Shown here: piece after piece, positions 12,300 to 26,262 of the stretch
Layout: the number at the start of each line of letters is the position of its first letter
Numbering within the stretch: position 1 is the first letter of the stretch
Assembly: GCA_003313425.1 (NCBI GenBank)
Contig: NHZP01000013.1
Location: 124,001 to 188,000, forward strand
Length of the DNA stretch: 64,000 nt
Origin: Pseudopyrenochaeta lycopersici
Taxonomy: Eukaryota; Ascomycota; Dothideomycetes; Pleosporales; Pseudopyrenochaetaceae
Reading direction: 5' to 3'
Program-made: the position numbers and the translations under genes
Notes under the pieces: generated by a model
Databases searched by the model: none
What the model was told of the DNA's origin: nothing
What the model saw: only the letters and a program-made list of their open reading frames with translations

Positions 12300-13686
12300 T
12301 ATTTACATCTAGTACTCTTATTATTATAGCTTATACGCTTATTAGTTTAAGGGCTCTTAGTATCTATCTATTATTTTTAAGTTATTAATCTTTCTCCTTA
12401 TATTATAGGCGAAGAGGCTTAGCTAATAAGTATATATTTATCTTAAACTATAGAAGGAGAAAGATAGAGAAGAGGTTATAGGTATCCTTAGAGGGTATAT
12501 ATATATATATATATATTTATACGTGTAAAGAGGAATGTACTTATCTAGCTACTAACTTATATAAGCTTATAAGAAAGGGGGCAGAGGAGATTAAGGAATT
12601 CCTTCCCCGTGCGATAGTAGCGAAGCCTCTCCTGCTTAAAGGGCGCAGCCTATTACATTACTATATATATAATATAAATAAGAGGGGCTGCTTTATTAGT
12701 ATACTCTTTAAGAGTAAACGCATATTTTCTAAGAGTATATATAAGTTAGAAAAACTAAGGTTAATTATCTAAGATGGTAATTATAAGTAGATTACTACTA
12801 TAGCTTATATTTATACTAATAGTATAGCTATTTTACTAGCGCTTATCTACTAAGCTACCTCTAGTACTATATAATATACTTAGTTATAAGATTTTAAAGC
12901 TATATAATATAAAGCCTTCTTTACCTTATTATTAAGTAAATAGATAAGTAATAATATTAGCATAAGCTAGCTTAAATAAGTCTTAAATTATAAGACTAAA
13001 GCTAAGGCGCGTAGCTTATAGTAGCTACTTATCCTTAATAGCTATAGATCTTACGTAACTATAAATTTTATAGATTTTTATAATAATAATAAGATCATCT
13101 TTACTATATTACTTTTTAATTTAATATATACGCTTTAGCTGCTTAATATATACTTTTTTACTCCTCTTATTACTACCTACTATAATAAACTTAATATCTT
13201 CATATATAAAGCTTAACGATTTACCTTAATTATAAAATATAATTTCTTTAAGTTATTCTATAGTACTTAGTACCTAGTATTTACTAAAATAAAGATTTTA
13301 AAGGTATTTAAAGTTATAAGGCTTTTACCTTTTAATCTAAATATTATACTTAAAATATTTAATTTTATAATACTATATAATAAGTAGCTATCTTAAGGTA
13401 GTAGTAGCTCTTTTATACTTAGTGCTAGTAATTACAGAAAGATTAAGCTATTACTATAGCGTACTATTAAAGATATATATAATTTAAAGGTATAAAAGCT
13501 TAGCGAAGCGCTCTATATAATATTAGTTTAAAATACTTTACTTTAATATAAAATAAGTAGCTTTAAGAAGCTCTTATTAATAAGAAGAAGTATTATAAGT
13601 ATAGTAAAGCTCTGCTACTTTAAGCTCTAAAAGAAAACTATAGTAGAGCTATTTTCTAGATACTCAAGAAGATTTAAGAAGCTTAT
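12300..13686 (+). pseudogene. pogo/Fot1-like (DDE1) transposase remnant, 5' part
   Basis: The plus strand, read through stops, shows the DDE1 catalytic region near 13,020-13,140 (SYRSYVTINFIDF then YNNNKII, then LQLLNIYFF in the place of LQPLDVG). The downstream FKVIRLLPFNLNIIL block matches the conserved G.FPFNPE.VL stretch of fungal pogo transposases. The frame is cut at 13,686 by a gypsy insertion and resumes at 26,667. The 5' end and terminal repeat could not be set; the sequence begins somewhere after the Tc1 element ending at 12,246. Confidence 0.78.
12496..12516. repeat. (TA)n microsatellite
   Basis: About ten uninterrupted TA units lie inside the decayed pogo-like region. Confidence 0.9.
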
Positions 13687-14085
13687 TATTAAAGATCTAA
13701 TTAAGCAGTTAGAATATAAAGTAACTAGTATTAACTGGTTAGGCTCTTTAGAGTATTCTGTAGATATATAATACTAGTTAGTTAAATATACAAGTATTAA
13801 ATAGTAGTATACTTATAGATTATCTTAAGTTAATTATAATATACTATAGGGGCTATATTATGCGAGTCTATATATATAATTATTTTATAGAATTCTTATA
13901 AGGCCTCTTCTAAGTTTTCTAAGTTTATCTCTATCCTATAAGATATAGTCTGCCTTAGCATAGGTTTTCTAGGATTATATAATTTTAGCGTTATTAGTTA
14001 GTTTAGAGGCTTAGCCTCTTTATTAGTTATCTATGCCTCCTCCTACATCCTTATAACTACTACCCTCCTACTTCTATTTATAATA
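13687..14085 (-). repeat. Left LTR (3' LTR) of gypsy copy C
   Basis: This 399-bp repeat starts TATTAAAGATC (mutated TGTTAAAGATC) and ends TTATAATA (mutated TCGTAACA). It is heavily mutated on its inner side. Confidence 0.9.
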
Positions 14086-15155
14086 CTATCCTCTCTTTTT
14101 AGTCCTTATATATTTATAACTAACCTATAGCTTCTTATAGTACTACTTAATATTATTCTATTAGAGATTATATAAATACTATTAGTTAGGTTACTATAGT
14201 TTCCTATAAATATTATTTAAAGAAGAAGTTAGAGTATAGGATATTATTATTAAAAGAGAAGTATAGAAATTATTATTATAATAAAGTATTATTATATAAG
14301 CTAGTAGATATACTAGTTCTAAACTTTTCTTATCTAGATAAGGAATTAGCTTAGTTAGACGCGTAAGAAGCTAAGGCTAATAATATAAAAGAGAAAGTAC
14401 TAAATACTTTTCTTACTACTTACGCGAAAAAGAATTAACTTTATAAATAGTAAAAGTTATTATAGCGTTATAAATAATAATAAGTAGATAATTTTAGTTA
14501 TATTATAGAAGAGATTAAAGCGTTAGAGGTAATTAAGAATATTAAGTAAGAGCTAATACCTAGTACTTCTACCTTAGACTAGAGCGTTTTTACTCTATCT
14601 TAGCTTAAAAGTAATCCTCTTTTTTAAGAATTATATTATTAGACTAAGTTAGTTATAGTTCTAATACTTAAAGTCTTCTTATTCTTTATTATAGTTATAT
14701 TTACTAATTTATTCTTTATAGTTTTTTAAGTTTAACTTAGGTTCTTACGTATTTTCTAAGTTAAGGTAGTTCTTCTATTTTATAAAGTACTCTCCTTTCT
14801 TATACTAGTTTTCTATAATCTTAGAGTATCTTTTATTATAGATTTTTTTTAACTTTATACTCTATTTCTTTCTTAGTCTTATACCTAAAGGTTTTCTATA
14901 GTAGTATTACTAGGTATATAGGTTCTAATAGGTTAACTTAGAACCTTAAGTAGATTTTTATATCTTTAGGTAGTTCTAGTGTATATATAACTAGTCTATT
15001 ATATTACTTAACTAAAAATACTCTAACTTTAATATAGTCTAATTATTTATTAAGTTATTTTATATATAAGTTTCTTATAAGTAAATATACTTTATCCCTC
15101 TTTTTAAGCTAAGGCGCTGTTTTTCTTTTCTTATTAATATATAAAATTTATTACT

Positions 15156-15551
15156 TGTTACGAACAGGAAGTAGGAAGGCGGCGGTTATAAGGATGTGGG
15201 AGGAGGCACGGACGACCAACGAAGAGGCCGAGCCTCTGAACCAACCAATGACGCCAGAGTCACGTGATCCCAGGAAACCCACGCCAAGACGGACTATGTC
15301 CCATAGGACGGAGACAAACCCAGAAATCCCAGAGGGGGCCTTATAGGAATCCCATAAGACAATCATATATATAGACTTACATAATATGGCCCTATAGCAC
15401 ATTGTAATCAACTTAAGACAATCTACAAGTATACTACTATTTAATACTTCTGCTCTTTAACCTAGTCTGCATATCTACAGAATACTCTAAAGATACCTAC
15501 TAGTTAACACTAGTTACTTTATATTATAACTACTTAATTAGATCTTTAACA
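15156..15551 (+). repeat. 5' LTR of gypsy copy B
   Basis: This 396-bp LTR has an outer part (15156 to about 15370) that is almost free of RIP changes and keeps CpA and CpG sites. Its inner part carries more TA transitions than the partner LTR. Confidence 0.94.
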
Positions 15552-18500
15552 TTTTAATTACCCTTAAGATAAGCAGCCCTAGTAAATACGTAGCCACCCC
15601 TAATTCTTTAACTGTAACTACTAAAGGTTGCCTAATTAGTAAACTAACCACGTTTAGTAGTAACTAACAACACCTTAAGGAATAGTTGCTCTAACTTAAC
15701 CTATACTTTTACCTCTATAAGGACATTACTAAAAGTAATAAAGTACTTATCGTAATTACTTACCTTACAGGTAAAGCGCTAGACTAGGTCACGCTGTAAT
15801 TAGAACAGTATATAGACTAGGAAGTTATTAACGCAGATAACACAGAGATGTTCAAGATTTAAGATAAGTTTAAAAAGCATATCTAATAAATCTTCAGAAT
15901 ACAGACTAAGAAAGTTGCAGTAGAAAGACACATACAGGAACTTAAGTAACACACTTCTATTACTAACTATGCTAACAGGTTTAAACAGTACTCTATAATT
16001 ATTAGATAGGATAACAAGGCTCTTAAACAAATATTCTAACAGGGCCTAAAACTACAAGTTAAGGAGGAACTTATAAGAACAGGATGCGTTATTAAAGACC
16101 TTAATAACCTAATTAATAACTATATAAGAATTAATAATAACTTATATAAATTAAACTAGGAACTATAAAGCTATAGAAAAGGAAGAATAAACTACACAGG
16201 TAAATAGAAAGGCTATGTTCGCTACCTAAGGAATACTCGCACTGCTAGCTACTACACTTCTAATAAACTAAAACTAATATATCTAGATAACATTAATAAG
16301 AAGTAAGGAAATAGGAAGGTAGGAAACTAGAAGACAGATATAAAGAAGATAAAAAGTAATTACTATAATTATAGGAAGAAGGGATACTTTATAAAAAATT
16401 ATAGATAAAAGAATAAAGTTACCTAACTTAAAGTTAACATAATTAGAAACTTTAATAACACCTAATTTAGGGACTAAGAGGTAGTTACTATACCTAACTA
16501 TAGTACTAGACCCTTATTACTATAATAGTAAGATAATAACTAGATTATAGGAACCTATAGATAGGTTCCCTTAAATACTTAGGAGATTAACTAGAATAAT
16601 AAGGCTCTAGCAGAACTACATCTAGGGACCTTAGTTAACTAGGACTAACTACTACCTATAGAGAGTATTAAGGAAGCATAGGCACTAGATAACAAAATAC
16701 AGAAGACATAGGGTATACTAGCACCCTAGAAAATATATAGCAGAAAATATATATATATGTAATGCTAGGACTAGAAGATAAAGTGTAAACCCTTAAACTA
16801 GAATAATATATATTAGGAATATGTAATAGAGAATATTAAGTATATTAGATTCTCTACAGAGTAAGCTAAATAATAAATTAAATAAAAAGCTTTAGCCTAA
16901 GCAGAGAAAAGATAAAAACTCTTCTAATCCGACTACGACTAGAGGAACCTAAAACACAGGCTACTATTATATCTCTACTACATATATAATTACTATAATT
17001 ACTATTAGGCTATTAAGCTATAAGAAGGACACTTCCTAACACTAAAAGAGACGTGTAAATAGTAATAGTATAACTATTAACGGGATAATTATATTAACTA
17101 CTTATAGGATAAACAAATAATAAATTATTTCTTAGGATATAATAATAAGCACACTGTAAATTAAAATATTATTATAAATAAGTAATGCACTAATAAATTA
17201 TAGCAGACCTGCATAAATCTAGCATGTGAGCGCTATAAGTTAGAAAAGGAAGTAAACAGTTTTAAAGAAAATTCTTTTTTAGATAGAAACTAGAAACTAA
17301 ACCTTTCTATAGTAAGAAGGCTAGAACTAGATAAGGGATTTATCTACAACTACATAGCACTAGAAAGTAATACTAGGCTATCTAATAAAAGGAAGAGAGT
17401 CTCTTCTAACTTAGAATAAAACTCTAAAGAAAGGAGCTAAAAGCACTAATAGACTCTAGATTATAAGCAAACTACATCTCTAAGACAGCTATATTAAAAG
17501 TAAGGCTATAACCTGTCTTAAAGAAAACACCCTACTAGATAATAGTAGTAAATAGAAAATTAGGAGGGATAGTAACCTATAAGGTTACTACTAGCCTCAG
17601 CCTAGCCTCTAAAACATACTAGGTAAGACTAGACGTCTTTAGAACGGCCGCCTACGATATTATTCTAGGACTACTATAGTTAAGATACTATAATCTAGTA
17701 ATTAATTAGATAAAATAAAAAGTATCTGTGCGTGTAAAAGAAAACGTAAGAATGCCTACGTAACAGTCGCATGCCTTAGTAGATAAGAAGATAATAATAA
17801 ATATCAAACCTTCGTAAGAAGCTAAGGAACAGCTACTTTATTAGCAGCTAGTAAAGAACGCTAAGAAGAATAAGGAGTTAGTTACTACTCCTAAGATCCT
17901 AGAAGAATATAAAGAATTTATAAATATATTTATTAAGAAGGTAAGAAGGGAAGTACTACTAAAGCACTAGGAATAGGATTATAAAATAGAACTTATAGAA
18001 GGTAAGTAGCCTAGGTTCGTACTAATATACCGCCTAAGCGACTATAAGCTAGGCGTCCTAAAGAAATATATTAATAAAAATTTAGTAAAGAGTTTTATTA
18101 GGAAATCTAAGTCCTTAGCAGGATATCCTGTCCTATTCGCGCTAAAGAAAGATAAAGCGTTAAGGTTATGCATTAACTATAGGAAGCTAAATAACATTAA
18201 TAAGAAGAATTACTACCTACTACCTAATATATAAGAACTACGCGATAGATTAATAGGAGCTTAATATTTTACCGCGCTAGACCTAAGAGGAGCGTACAAC
18301 CTTATTAGAATAAAGAAGGGAGAGGAATAGAAAACCGCCTTTAGGACACGATATAGATATTATAAGTACACAGTAATACCCTTTAGCCTAATAAACTTAC
18401 TAGTAACGTGTTAAGACTTAATTAATAACGTCTTAGTAGAATGTCTTAATATATATGCTATAGCCTACCTAGATAACATCCTAGTTTATTCTAGAAACAT

Positions 18501-20760
18501 AGATAAACACAAAAAATATATTAAGGAAGTGCTACAATAACTAATGAACTATTATCTTAAGTTAAAACTAGAGAAATGCGAATTTTATAAAGAAGAAGTA
18601 GAATTCCTAAGATATATAGTTAGAAGATAAGGAGTACAGATTAGCGAATCTAAGGTTAGGACAATCTGAGAATAGAAGACACTACAAACAGTTAAGGACA
18701 TCCAGTTATTTCTAGGATTTATTAACTTTAACTAACAATTTATTAAGGACTTTACTAAGATTACAGCACCCTTAACAAGACTAATAAAAAAAGAGGAAAA
18801 ATAAGACTAGAACAAAGAATAATAATAAGCCTTTAAAATACTAAAAGAAGTATGCGTAGCTAAACTAGTACTTATATCATTTACTAGTAGGCAACTACTA
18901 AAGATTAAAACAGACGCATCAGACCTCGTAATTAGAGTAGTAGCCTTATAAAAGAAGGACAGAAAATAGCACCCTATAGCGTATCACTCGCGTAAGTTCT
19001 TATAAATAGAAGAGCGATACAATATCTACAACAAAGAACTAAAAGCTATTATTAACGTACTGCAACATTAGAGAGTATATACAGAAAGTTACTTAGAACT
19101 TACTATTTACACTAACTACTAGAACCTAATATACTTTATAATAATAAAACAACTAAACTAAAGATAAGTAAGATAGTTAGAACTCCTAGGATAATACAAG
19201 TTTAAGATTATCTATACACTAGGAAAAGAAAATAGAAAAGCAGATATACTAAGCAGGAGATATAATGTAATAGAGAAGAAAACTGAAGTTTAAATAGCAA
19301 TCCTAAAGATAAATAAGGACAGAACTCTAGGACCTTTATAAGAGTATTACGTAATCCTAAAAATATAAGCAGAAGTTCCTAAGAACTTACACGAAGCTAT
19401 TATCTAATAACACTATAATAATCTAATACACAGATACCTAGGAATCACAAAAACAATAGAACTTATCTAACGAAACTATTACATTACAAACCTTAGGTAA
19501 AAAGTAGAAACATATATTAAAAAATATGTACCCTATTAATAAAATAAACATGCTACTTATGCACCCTATAGTAAGTCGCAGGCAGTTAAGATACCTATAA
19601 AACTATAGGAAGATATAGTAATAGACTTTATTACAGATTTACTTAAGTCTGCAAACAAAGTAACTAGATATAAGTATAATGCGATATGCAACGTAGTATG
19701 CAGATGTATTAAATACGCAGAGTTTATACTGTTTAGGAAGAATTTTATAGTACTATAACTCGCGGAAATAATAAAAGACTAAATATTCTAACACTATAGT
19801 ATACTAAAAACTATTATTAGCAATAGAGATAAGCTGTTCATATCTAATTTCTAGTTAACCTTTATAGCTAAGATAGGTACTTAAAGGAAACTATCTATAG
19901 TATACTACCTAGAAAATGATAGATAAACAGAACGAACAAACAGAACCTTAAAACAATACCTACGAACGTACTATAATAAACAATAGAATAACTAGGTATT
20001 ATTATTACCTACAGCATAAATCGCGTTTAATAATAGTAATCTAAAATAATAGGCAAAACACTGTTTTACGCTTATTACAGGAAACACCTAAATCTATTTA
20101 AAAGAAACTTTCTAAGTGTTAAAGCAGAAGCCGCGGTTAAAATAGTAAGAGAACTGCAGGTAACGCTAAAATAGTTATAAGAAAGACTTAAGAAAAGATA
20201 AGGATAATAAATTTTATATATTAATAAGAAAAGAAAAACAGCGCCTTAGCTAAAAAAAGGGGATAAAGTATATTTACTTATAAAAAACTTACGCACAAAA
20301 TAACCTAATAAGGGATTAGACTACGTTAAAGTTAGACTGTTTTTAGTTAAATAACGTAACAGACTAGTTACATATACATTAGAACTACCTAAAGACGTAA
20401 AAATCTACCTAAGGTTCTATATTAAACTATTAGAACCTGTACACCTAGTAACGCTACTACAGAAAACCTTTAGGTATAAGACTAAAGAGGAAACAGAGTA
20501 CGAAGTTAAGAAAATCCTTAATATATAATATTCTAAGATTACAGAAGATAAGTACAGAGAGGACGAGTACCTAGTTAAATAGAAAGGGTACCCTAACTCT
20601 AAGAATACTTAGGAACTAAAATTAAACTTAGAAAACTACAAGAAATAAATTAGTAAATATAACTATAACAGAGAATAGAAAGAACTTAGATACTAGAATT
20701 ATAACTAACCTAATCTAATAACGTAATTCCTAGAGGAAGAGAATTACTTTTAAGCTAGGA
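15552..20760 (+). pseudogene. Gypsy chromovirus Gag-Pol remnant (copy B)
   Basis: Landmarks on the plus strand are as follows. A former CCHC zinc knuckle near 16361-16403 reads Y-YNY-KKGYFIKNY, with Cys and His changed to Tyr. A protease-region motif YDIILG lies near 17653. Reverse transcriptase covers about 18,000-18,600, with the catalytic site YLDN at 18465-18476 (YLDD lost its last Asp). RNase H starts near 18,900 (KIKTDASDLVI). Integrase covers about 19,380-20,100, including VIDFITDLLKS and an ISNRDKLF block. A chromodomain near 20,500-20,650 reads EDEYLVK.KGYPNSKNT.E. Chromodomains are known to steer integration to modified chromatin. Stop codons at former Trp and Gln codons run throughout. 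Confidence 0.88.
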
Positions 20761-21292
20761 TAGAGTAAAAACGCTCTAGTCTAAGGTAGAAGTACTAGGC
20801 ATCAGCCCTTGCTTAAGAACGTTAACCTTACGATTAACATCCTTAATCGCCTCTAACGCCTTAATCTCTTCCGCAATGTAACTAGAATTATCTACCTATT
20901 ATTACTTACGACGCTGTAATAACTTTTGTTATTTATAAAGTTAATTCTTTTTCGCGCGAGCAGCAAGAAGGGCATTCAGCGCCTTCTCCTCTGTGTTGTT
21001 AGCCTCAGCTTCCTGCGCGTCTAACTAAGCTAATTCCTTATCTAGATAAGAAAAGTTTAGAACTAGTACATCTACTAGCTCGTATAACAACACTCTATTA
21101 CAATAATAATTTCTACACTTCTCTTTTAATAACAATATCCTATACTCTAACTTCTTTTTTAAATAATATTTATAAGAAACTATAGTAACCTAACTAATAG
21201 CGTTTATATAATCTCTAATAGAATAATAATAGGCAGTACTACAGGAAGCTATAAGTTAGTTATGAGGACATAAGGACTAGAGGGGAGGATAG

Positions 21293-21688
21293 TGTTACGA
21301 ACAGGAAGTAGGAAGGCGGCAGTTATAAGGATGTGGGAGGAGGCACGGACAACTAACGAAGAGGCCGAGCCTCTGAACTAACTAATAACGCCAGAGTCAC
21401 GTGATCCCAGGAAACCCACGCCAAGACAGACTATATCCTATAGGACAGAGACAAACCTAGAAATCCTAGAGGGGGCCTTATAGGAATCCTATAAGACAAT
21501 TATGTATATAGACTTATATAATATAGCCCTATAGCATATTATAATTAACTTAAGATAATCTATAAGTATACTACTATTTAATACTTCCGCTCTTTAACCT
21601 AGTCTGCACATCTACAGAATACTCTAAAGAGACCTACTAGTTAACACCAGTTGCTTTATATTGTAACCACTTGATTAGATCTTTAACA
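21293..21688 (+). repeat. 3' LTR of gypsy copy B
   Basis: This 396-bp LTR has an inner (left) half with more CpA-to-TpA changes than the 5' LTR, while its outer (right) end is the better preserved of the two. Confidence 0.94.
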
Positions 21689-24600
21689 TTACTCTTATTT
21701 TTTCCTAAGTCTTTTTTATAATTATTTTAATATTTCTTATAGTTCTTTTACTATCTTAACTACAGCTTCTACTTTAATACTTAAAAAGTTTCTGTTAAAT
21801 AGGTTTAGGTATTTCCTATAGTAGGCGTAAAACAGTATTTTACCTAATACTTTAGATTTACTATTATTAAATATAATTTATACTATTAGTAATAGTAATA
21901 CTTAGTTATTTTATTATTTATTATAATACGCTTACAGGTATTATTTTAAGGTTCTGTTTATTTATTCTATTTATCTGTTAGTTTCTAAGTAATACGCTAT
22001 AAATAGTTTCCTTTACGTACCTATCTTAGCTATAAAAGTTAACTAGAAATTAGATATAAATAGCTTATCTCTATTACTTATAATAGTCTTTAGTATACTA
22101 TAGTATTAGAATACTTAGTCTTTTATTATTTCTATAAGTTATAGTACTATAAAGTTCTTTCTAAATAGTATAAACTCTACGTATTTAATATATCTGTATA
22201 CTACGTTATATATTATATTATACTTATATCTAGTTACTCTATCTATAGACTTAGGTAAGTCTATAATAAAGTCTATTACTATATTTTCTTATAGCTTTAT
22301 AAGTATCTTAATTACCTATAACTTACTATAAAGTGCGTGCGTAGTATATTTATTCTATTAGTAGAGTACGTATTTCTTAATATATATTTCTACTTTCTGC
22401 CTTAGGTTCGTAATATAGTAGTTTTATTAGATACGTTCTATAGTTTTTATATTCTTTAAGTACTTATATATTAGGTTATTATAATACTATTAGATAATAG
22501 TTTTATATAAATCTTTAAGAACTTCTACTTATATTTTTAAGATTACGTAGTATTCTTATAAAAGTTCTAAGGTTCTATTATTATTTATTCTTAGGATTAC
22601 TATATAAACTTTAGTCTTTTTTCTTACTATATTATATCTTCTACTTAGTACGTCTACTCTTTTATTTTATTTTCTTAGTATATATATAATCTTAAACTTA
22701 TATTATCTTAAGAGTTCTAACTATCTTACTTATCTATAATTAAGTTATTTTATTATTATAAAGTATATTAGGTTTTAGTAGTCTATATAAATAGTAAGTT
22801 CTAAGTAGCTTTTTATATATACTCTCTAATATTATAGTGCGTTAATAATAGCTATAAGTTCCTTATTATAGATATTATATTATTCTTCTACTTATAAGAA
22901 CTTTTATAAGTAATACGCTATTAGGTGCTATTTTCTATCTTTTTCTATAAGGCTACTACTCTAATTATAAGGTCTAATATATCTATTTTAACTCTTAGTA
23001 GTTACCTACTAGTAAATAATATAAGTACTAGTTTAGCTATATATACTTCTTTTAATATTTTAAAGGCCTATTATTATTTCTTATTCTAGTTCTATTTTTC
23101 TTCCTTCTTTATTAGTCTTATTAAGGATACTATAATCTTAGAAAAGTCTTTAATAAACTATTAGTTAAAGTTAATAAATCTTAAGAATAATTATATATCC
23201 TTAACTATTTATAGTATCTTCTACTCTGAGATTATTTTAATCTTAGATTTACTAATCTATAGTTTTTATCTTCTAACTATATATTTTAAGAATTCTACTT
23301 CTTCTTTATAAAGTTTACACTTTTCTAGTTTTAACTTTAGGTAGTAGTCTCTTAGTTATTATAGTACTTCCTTAATATAGTCTTAATACTTATCTATATT
23401 CTTTAAGTAAACAAAAATATTAACTAGGTATGCTATAGTATATATATTAAGATATTCTACTAAGATATTATTTATTAGGTCCCAATATATTACTAGTATA
23501 TTTATTAAGCTAAATAGTATTACTATATATTTATAGTATCTATATTATATCTTAAAAGTAGTTTTCTATATCTCTCTTTCCTGTATTCTAATAAAGTTAT
23601 ATGCTCCTCTTAAGTCTAACGTAGTAAAGTATTAAGCTCCTATTAGTCTGTTACGTAGTTCTTATATATTAAGTAGTAAGTAGTAGTTCTTTTTAGTAAC
23701 ATTATTTAACTTTCTATAGTTAATATATAATCTTAGTACTCTATCTTTCTTTAGTATAAATAGGATAGAGTATCCTACTAAGGACTTAGATTTCTTAATA
23801 AAACTCTTTACTAAATTTTTATTAATATATTTTTTTTAGAACGACTAGTTTATAGTTACTAATGTAGTATATTAGTATAAACCTAAGCTACTTACTTTTT
23901 ATAAGTTCTATCTTATAGTCTTATAGTTAATATTTTACAAGTACTTCTTTTCTTACCTTTTTAGTAAATATATCTCTAAATTTTTTATATTCCATTAGGA
24001 TTTTAAAAGTAGTAACTAACTTTTTATTCTTCTTAGTATTCTCTGCTAGCTACTAATAAAGTAGCTCTTATTTAGCTTCTTATAAAGGTTTAATATTTAT
24101 TATTACTTTCTTATTTACTAAGGTATATAACTATTACGTAGGTATTCTTATATTATCTTTAACACGTATAGATACTCTTTATTTTACCTAGTTAATTACT
24201 AGATTATAGTATCTTAACTAAAGTAGTCTTAATATAATATTATAGGCGGCTGTCTTAAAAATATCTAGTCTAACCTAGTATAATTTAGAGGCTAAGCTAA
24301 GGCTAGTAGTAACCTTATAGGTTACTATCTCTCTTAATTTTCTATTTACTACTATTATCTAGTAGAGTTTTTTCTTTAAGATAGGTTATAGCTTTACTTT
24401 TAATATAGCTATCTTAGAGATATAGTTTACTTATAACCTAGAATCTATTAGTACTTTTAGCTCTTTTTTTTAAAGTTTTATTTTAAGTCTAAAGAGGTTC
24501 TCTTCCTCTTATTAGATAGCCTAGTATTATTTCTTAGTACTATCTAGTTATCGTTAAATCTTTTATCTAGCTCTAGCCTTCTAGCTATAAGAAGGTTTAG

Positions 24601-26262
24601 CTTCTAATTCTTTTCTAAAAAGAATTATTATTAAAGCTATTAGTCTCTTTCTCTAATTTATAACGCGCACATCTTAAGTTTATATATACCTACTATAACT
24701 TATTAGTATATTACTTATTTATAATAATATTTTAGTTACCTATATACTTATTATTATGTCCTAGGAAATAGTTTATTATCTATTTATCTTATTAGTAGTT
24801 ATACTATTACTATTTACACGCTCCCTTTAGTATTAAGAAGTATCCTTCTTATAGCTTAATAGTATAGTAGTAGTTATAGTAATTATATATATAATAGAGA
24901 TATAATAGTAGCCTATACTAAGAGTTTCTCCAGTTATAGTTATAGTAGAATAGCTTTTATCTCTTTTTTACTTATATAATAGCTTTTTATTTTATCTATT
25001 ATTTCGCGTGTTCTATAGAAAATCTTTTATACTTAATATCTTTAATTACGTATTCTTAGTATATATTTTCTTTCTTTAAGAGTTTATACTTTATCTTCTA
25101 GTTTTAGTACCTTACGTATATATACTTTCTACTTCGCGCCTTCTATAGTGCTAGTTTACCTTATATATTTTATATTTTATAGTCTAGTACTTATATTTAT
25201 GCCTTCTTAGTACTCCTTATAGGTAGTAGTTAGTTCTAGTTAACTCTAGTTCTTAGGTATAGCTCTAGTAAAACTTTATTATTCTAATTAATTTCTTAAG
25301 TAGAAGTAGGTACCTATTTATAGGTTTCCTTTATTTAGTTATTATCTTACTAGGGTAGTAATAAGAGTCTAGTGCTATAGTTAGGTATAGTAACTACCTC
25401 TTAGTCTCTAATTTAGGTATTATTAAAGCTATTAATTATGTTAACTTTAAGTAACTTTATTCTTTTTAACTTCTCTATATCTATCTTCTAGTTTCCTACC
25501 TTCTTATTCTCTTACTTTTTATTAATATTATCTAAATACATTAGTTCTAGTTTATTAGAAGCATAGTAGCTAGTAGTATAAGTATTTTTAGTGTAGTAAA
25601 TATAGCCCTTTTATTTACCTATATATATTATTTTTTACTTCTTATAGCTCTATAGTTTCTAGTTTAATTTATATAAGTTATTATTAATTCTTATATAGTT
25701 ATTAATTAAGTTATTAAGATTTATAATGGCGCATCTTATTCTTATAAGTTCTTCTCTAACCTATAGTTTTAAGCTCTATTAGAATATTCTTTTAAGAGCT
25801 TTATTATCTTATCTAATAATTATAGAGTATTATTTAAACTTATTAGTATAGTTAGTAATAAAGGTGTGTTATTTTAGTTCCTATATTATTCTACTATAAC
25901 TTTCTTAGTCTATATTCTAAAGATTTATTAGATATATTTCTTAAACTCATCCTAATCCTTAAATATTTCTATATTATCTATATTAATAGTTCCCTAGTCT
26001 ATATATTATTCTAATTATAGCGTAACTTAGTTTAGTATCTTACTTATAAAGTAAGTAATTATAATAGGTGCCTTATTACTTTTATTAATATTCTTATAAA
26101 AGTAGAAGTATAGGTTAGGTTAGAGTAACTATCCTTTAAGGTGTTATTAGTTACTACTAAATATAGTAGGCTTACTAATTAGACAACCCTTAGTAGTTAC
26201 AGTTAAAGAGTTAAGAGTAGCTATATATTTACTAGTATTACTTATCTTAAGAGTAATTAAAA

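Larger units (their letters stand above)
15156..21688 (+). mobile_element. Ty3/gypsy chromovirus copy B, inserted in copy C
   Basis: Two 396-bp LTRs (15156-15551 and 21293-21688), beginning TGTTACGAACAG and ending GATCTTTAACA, flank the element. TTACT is duplicated outside (15151-15155 and 21689-21693). A polypurine tract AGAGGGGAGGATAG lies at 21279-21292. Gag, protease, reverse transcriptase, RNase H, integrase and a C-terminal chromodomain are readable in that order on the plus strand, through many stops. It has the same LTR family as copy C but the opposite orientation, and it sits inside C, so it arrived later. Confidence 0.95.

Noticed and set aside
15155..15411. Overlapping 63- and 86-codon frames on both strands.
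   Set aside because: They lie in the preserved outer part of a gypsy LTR and exist only because RIP spared it.
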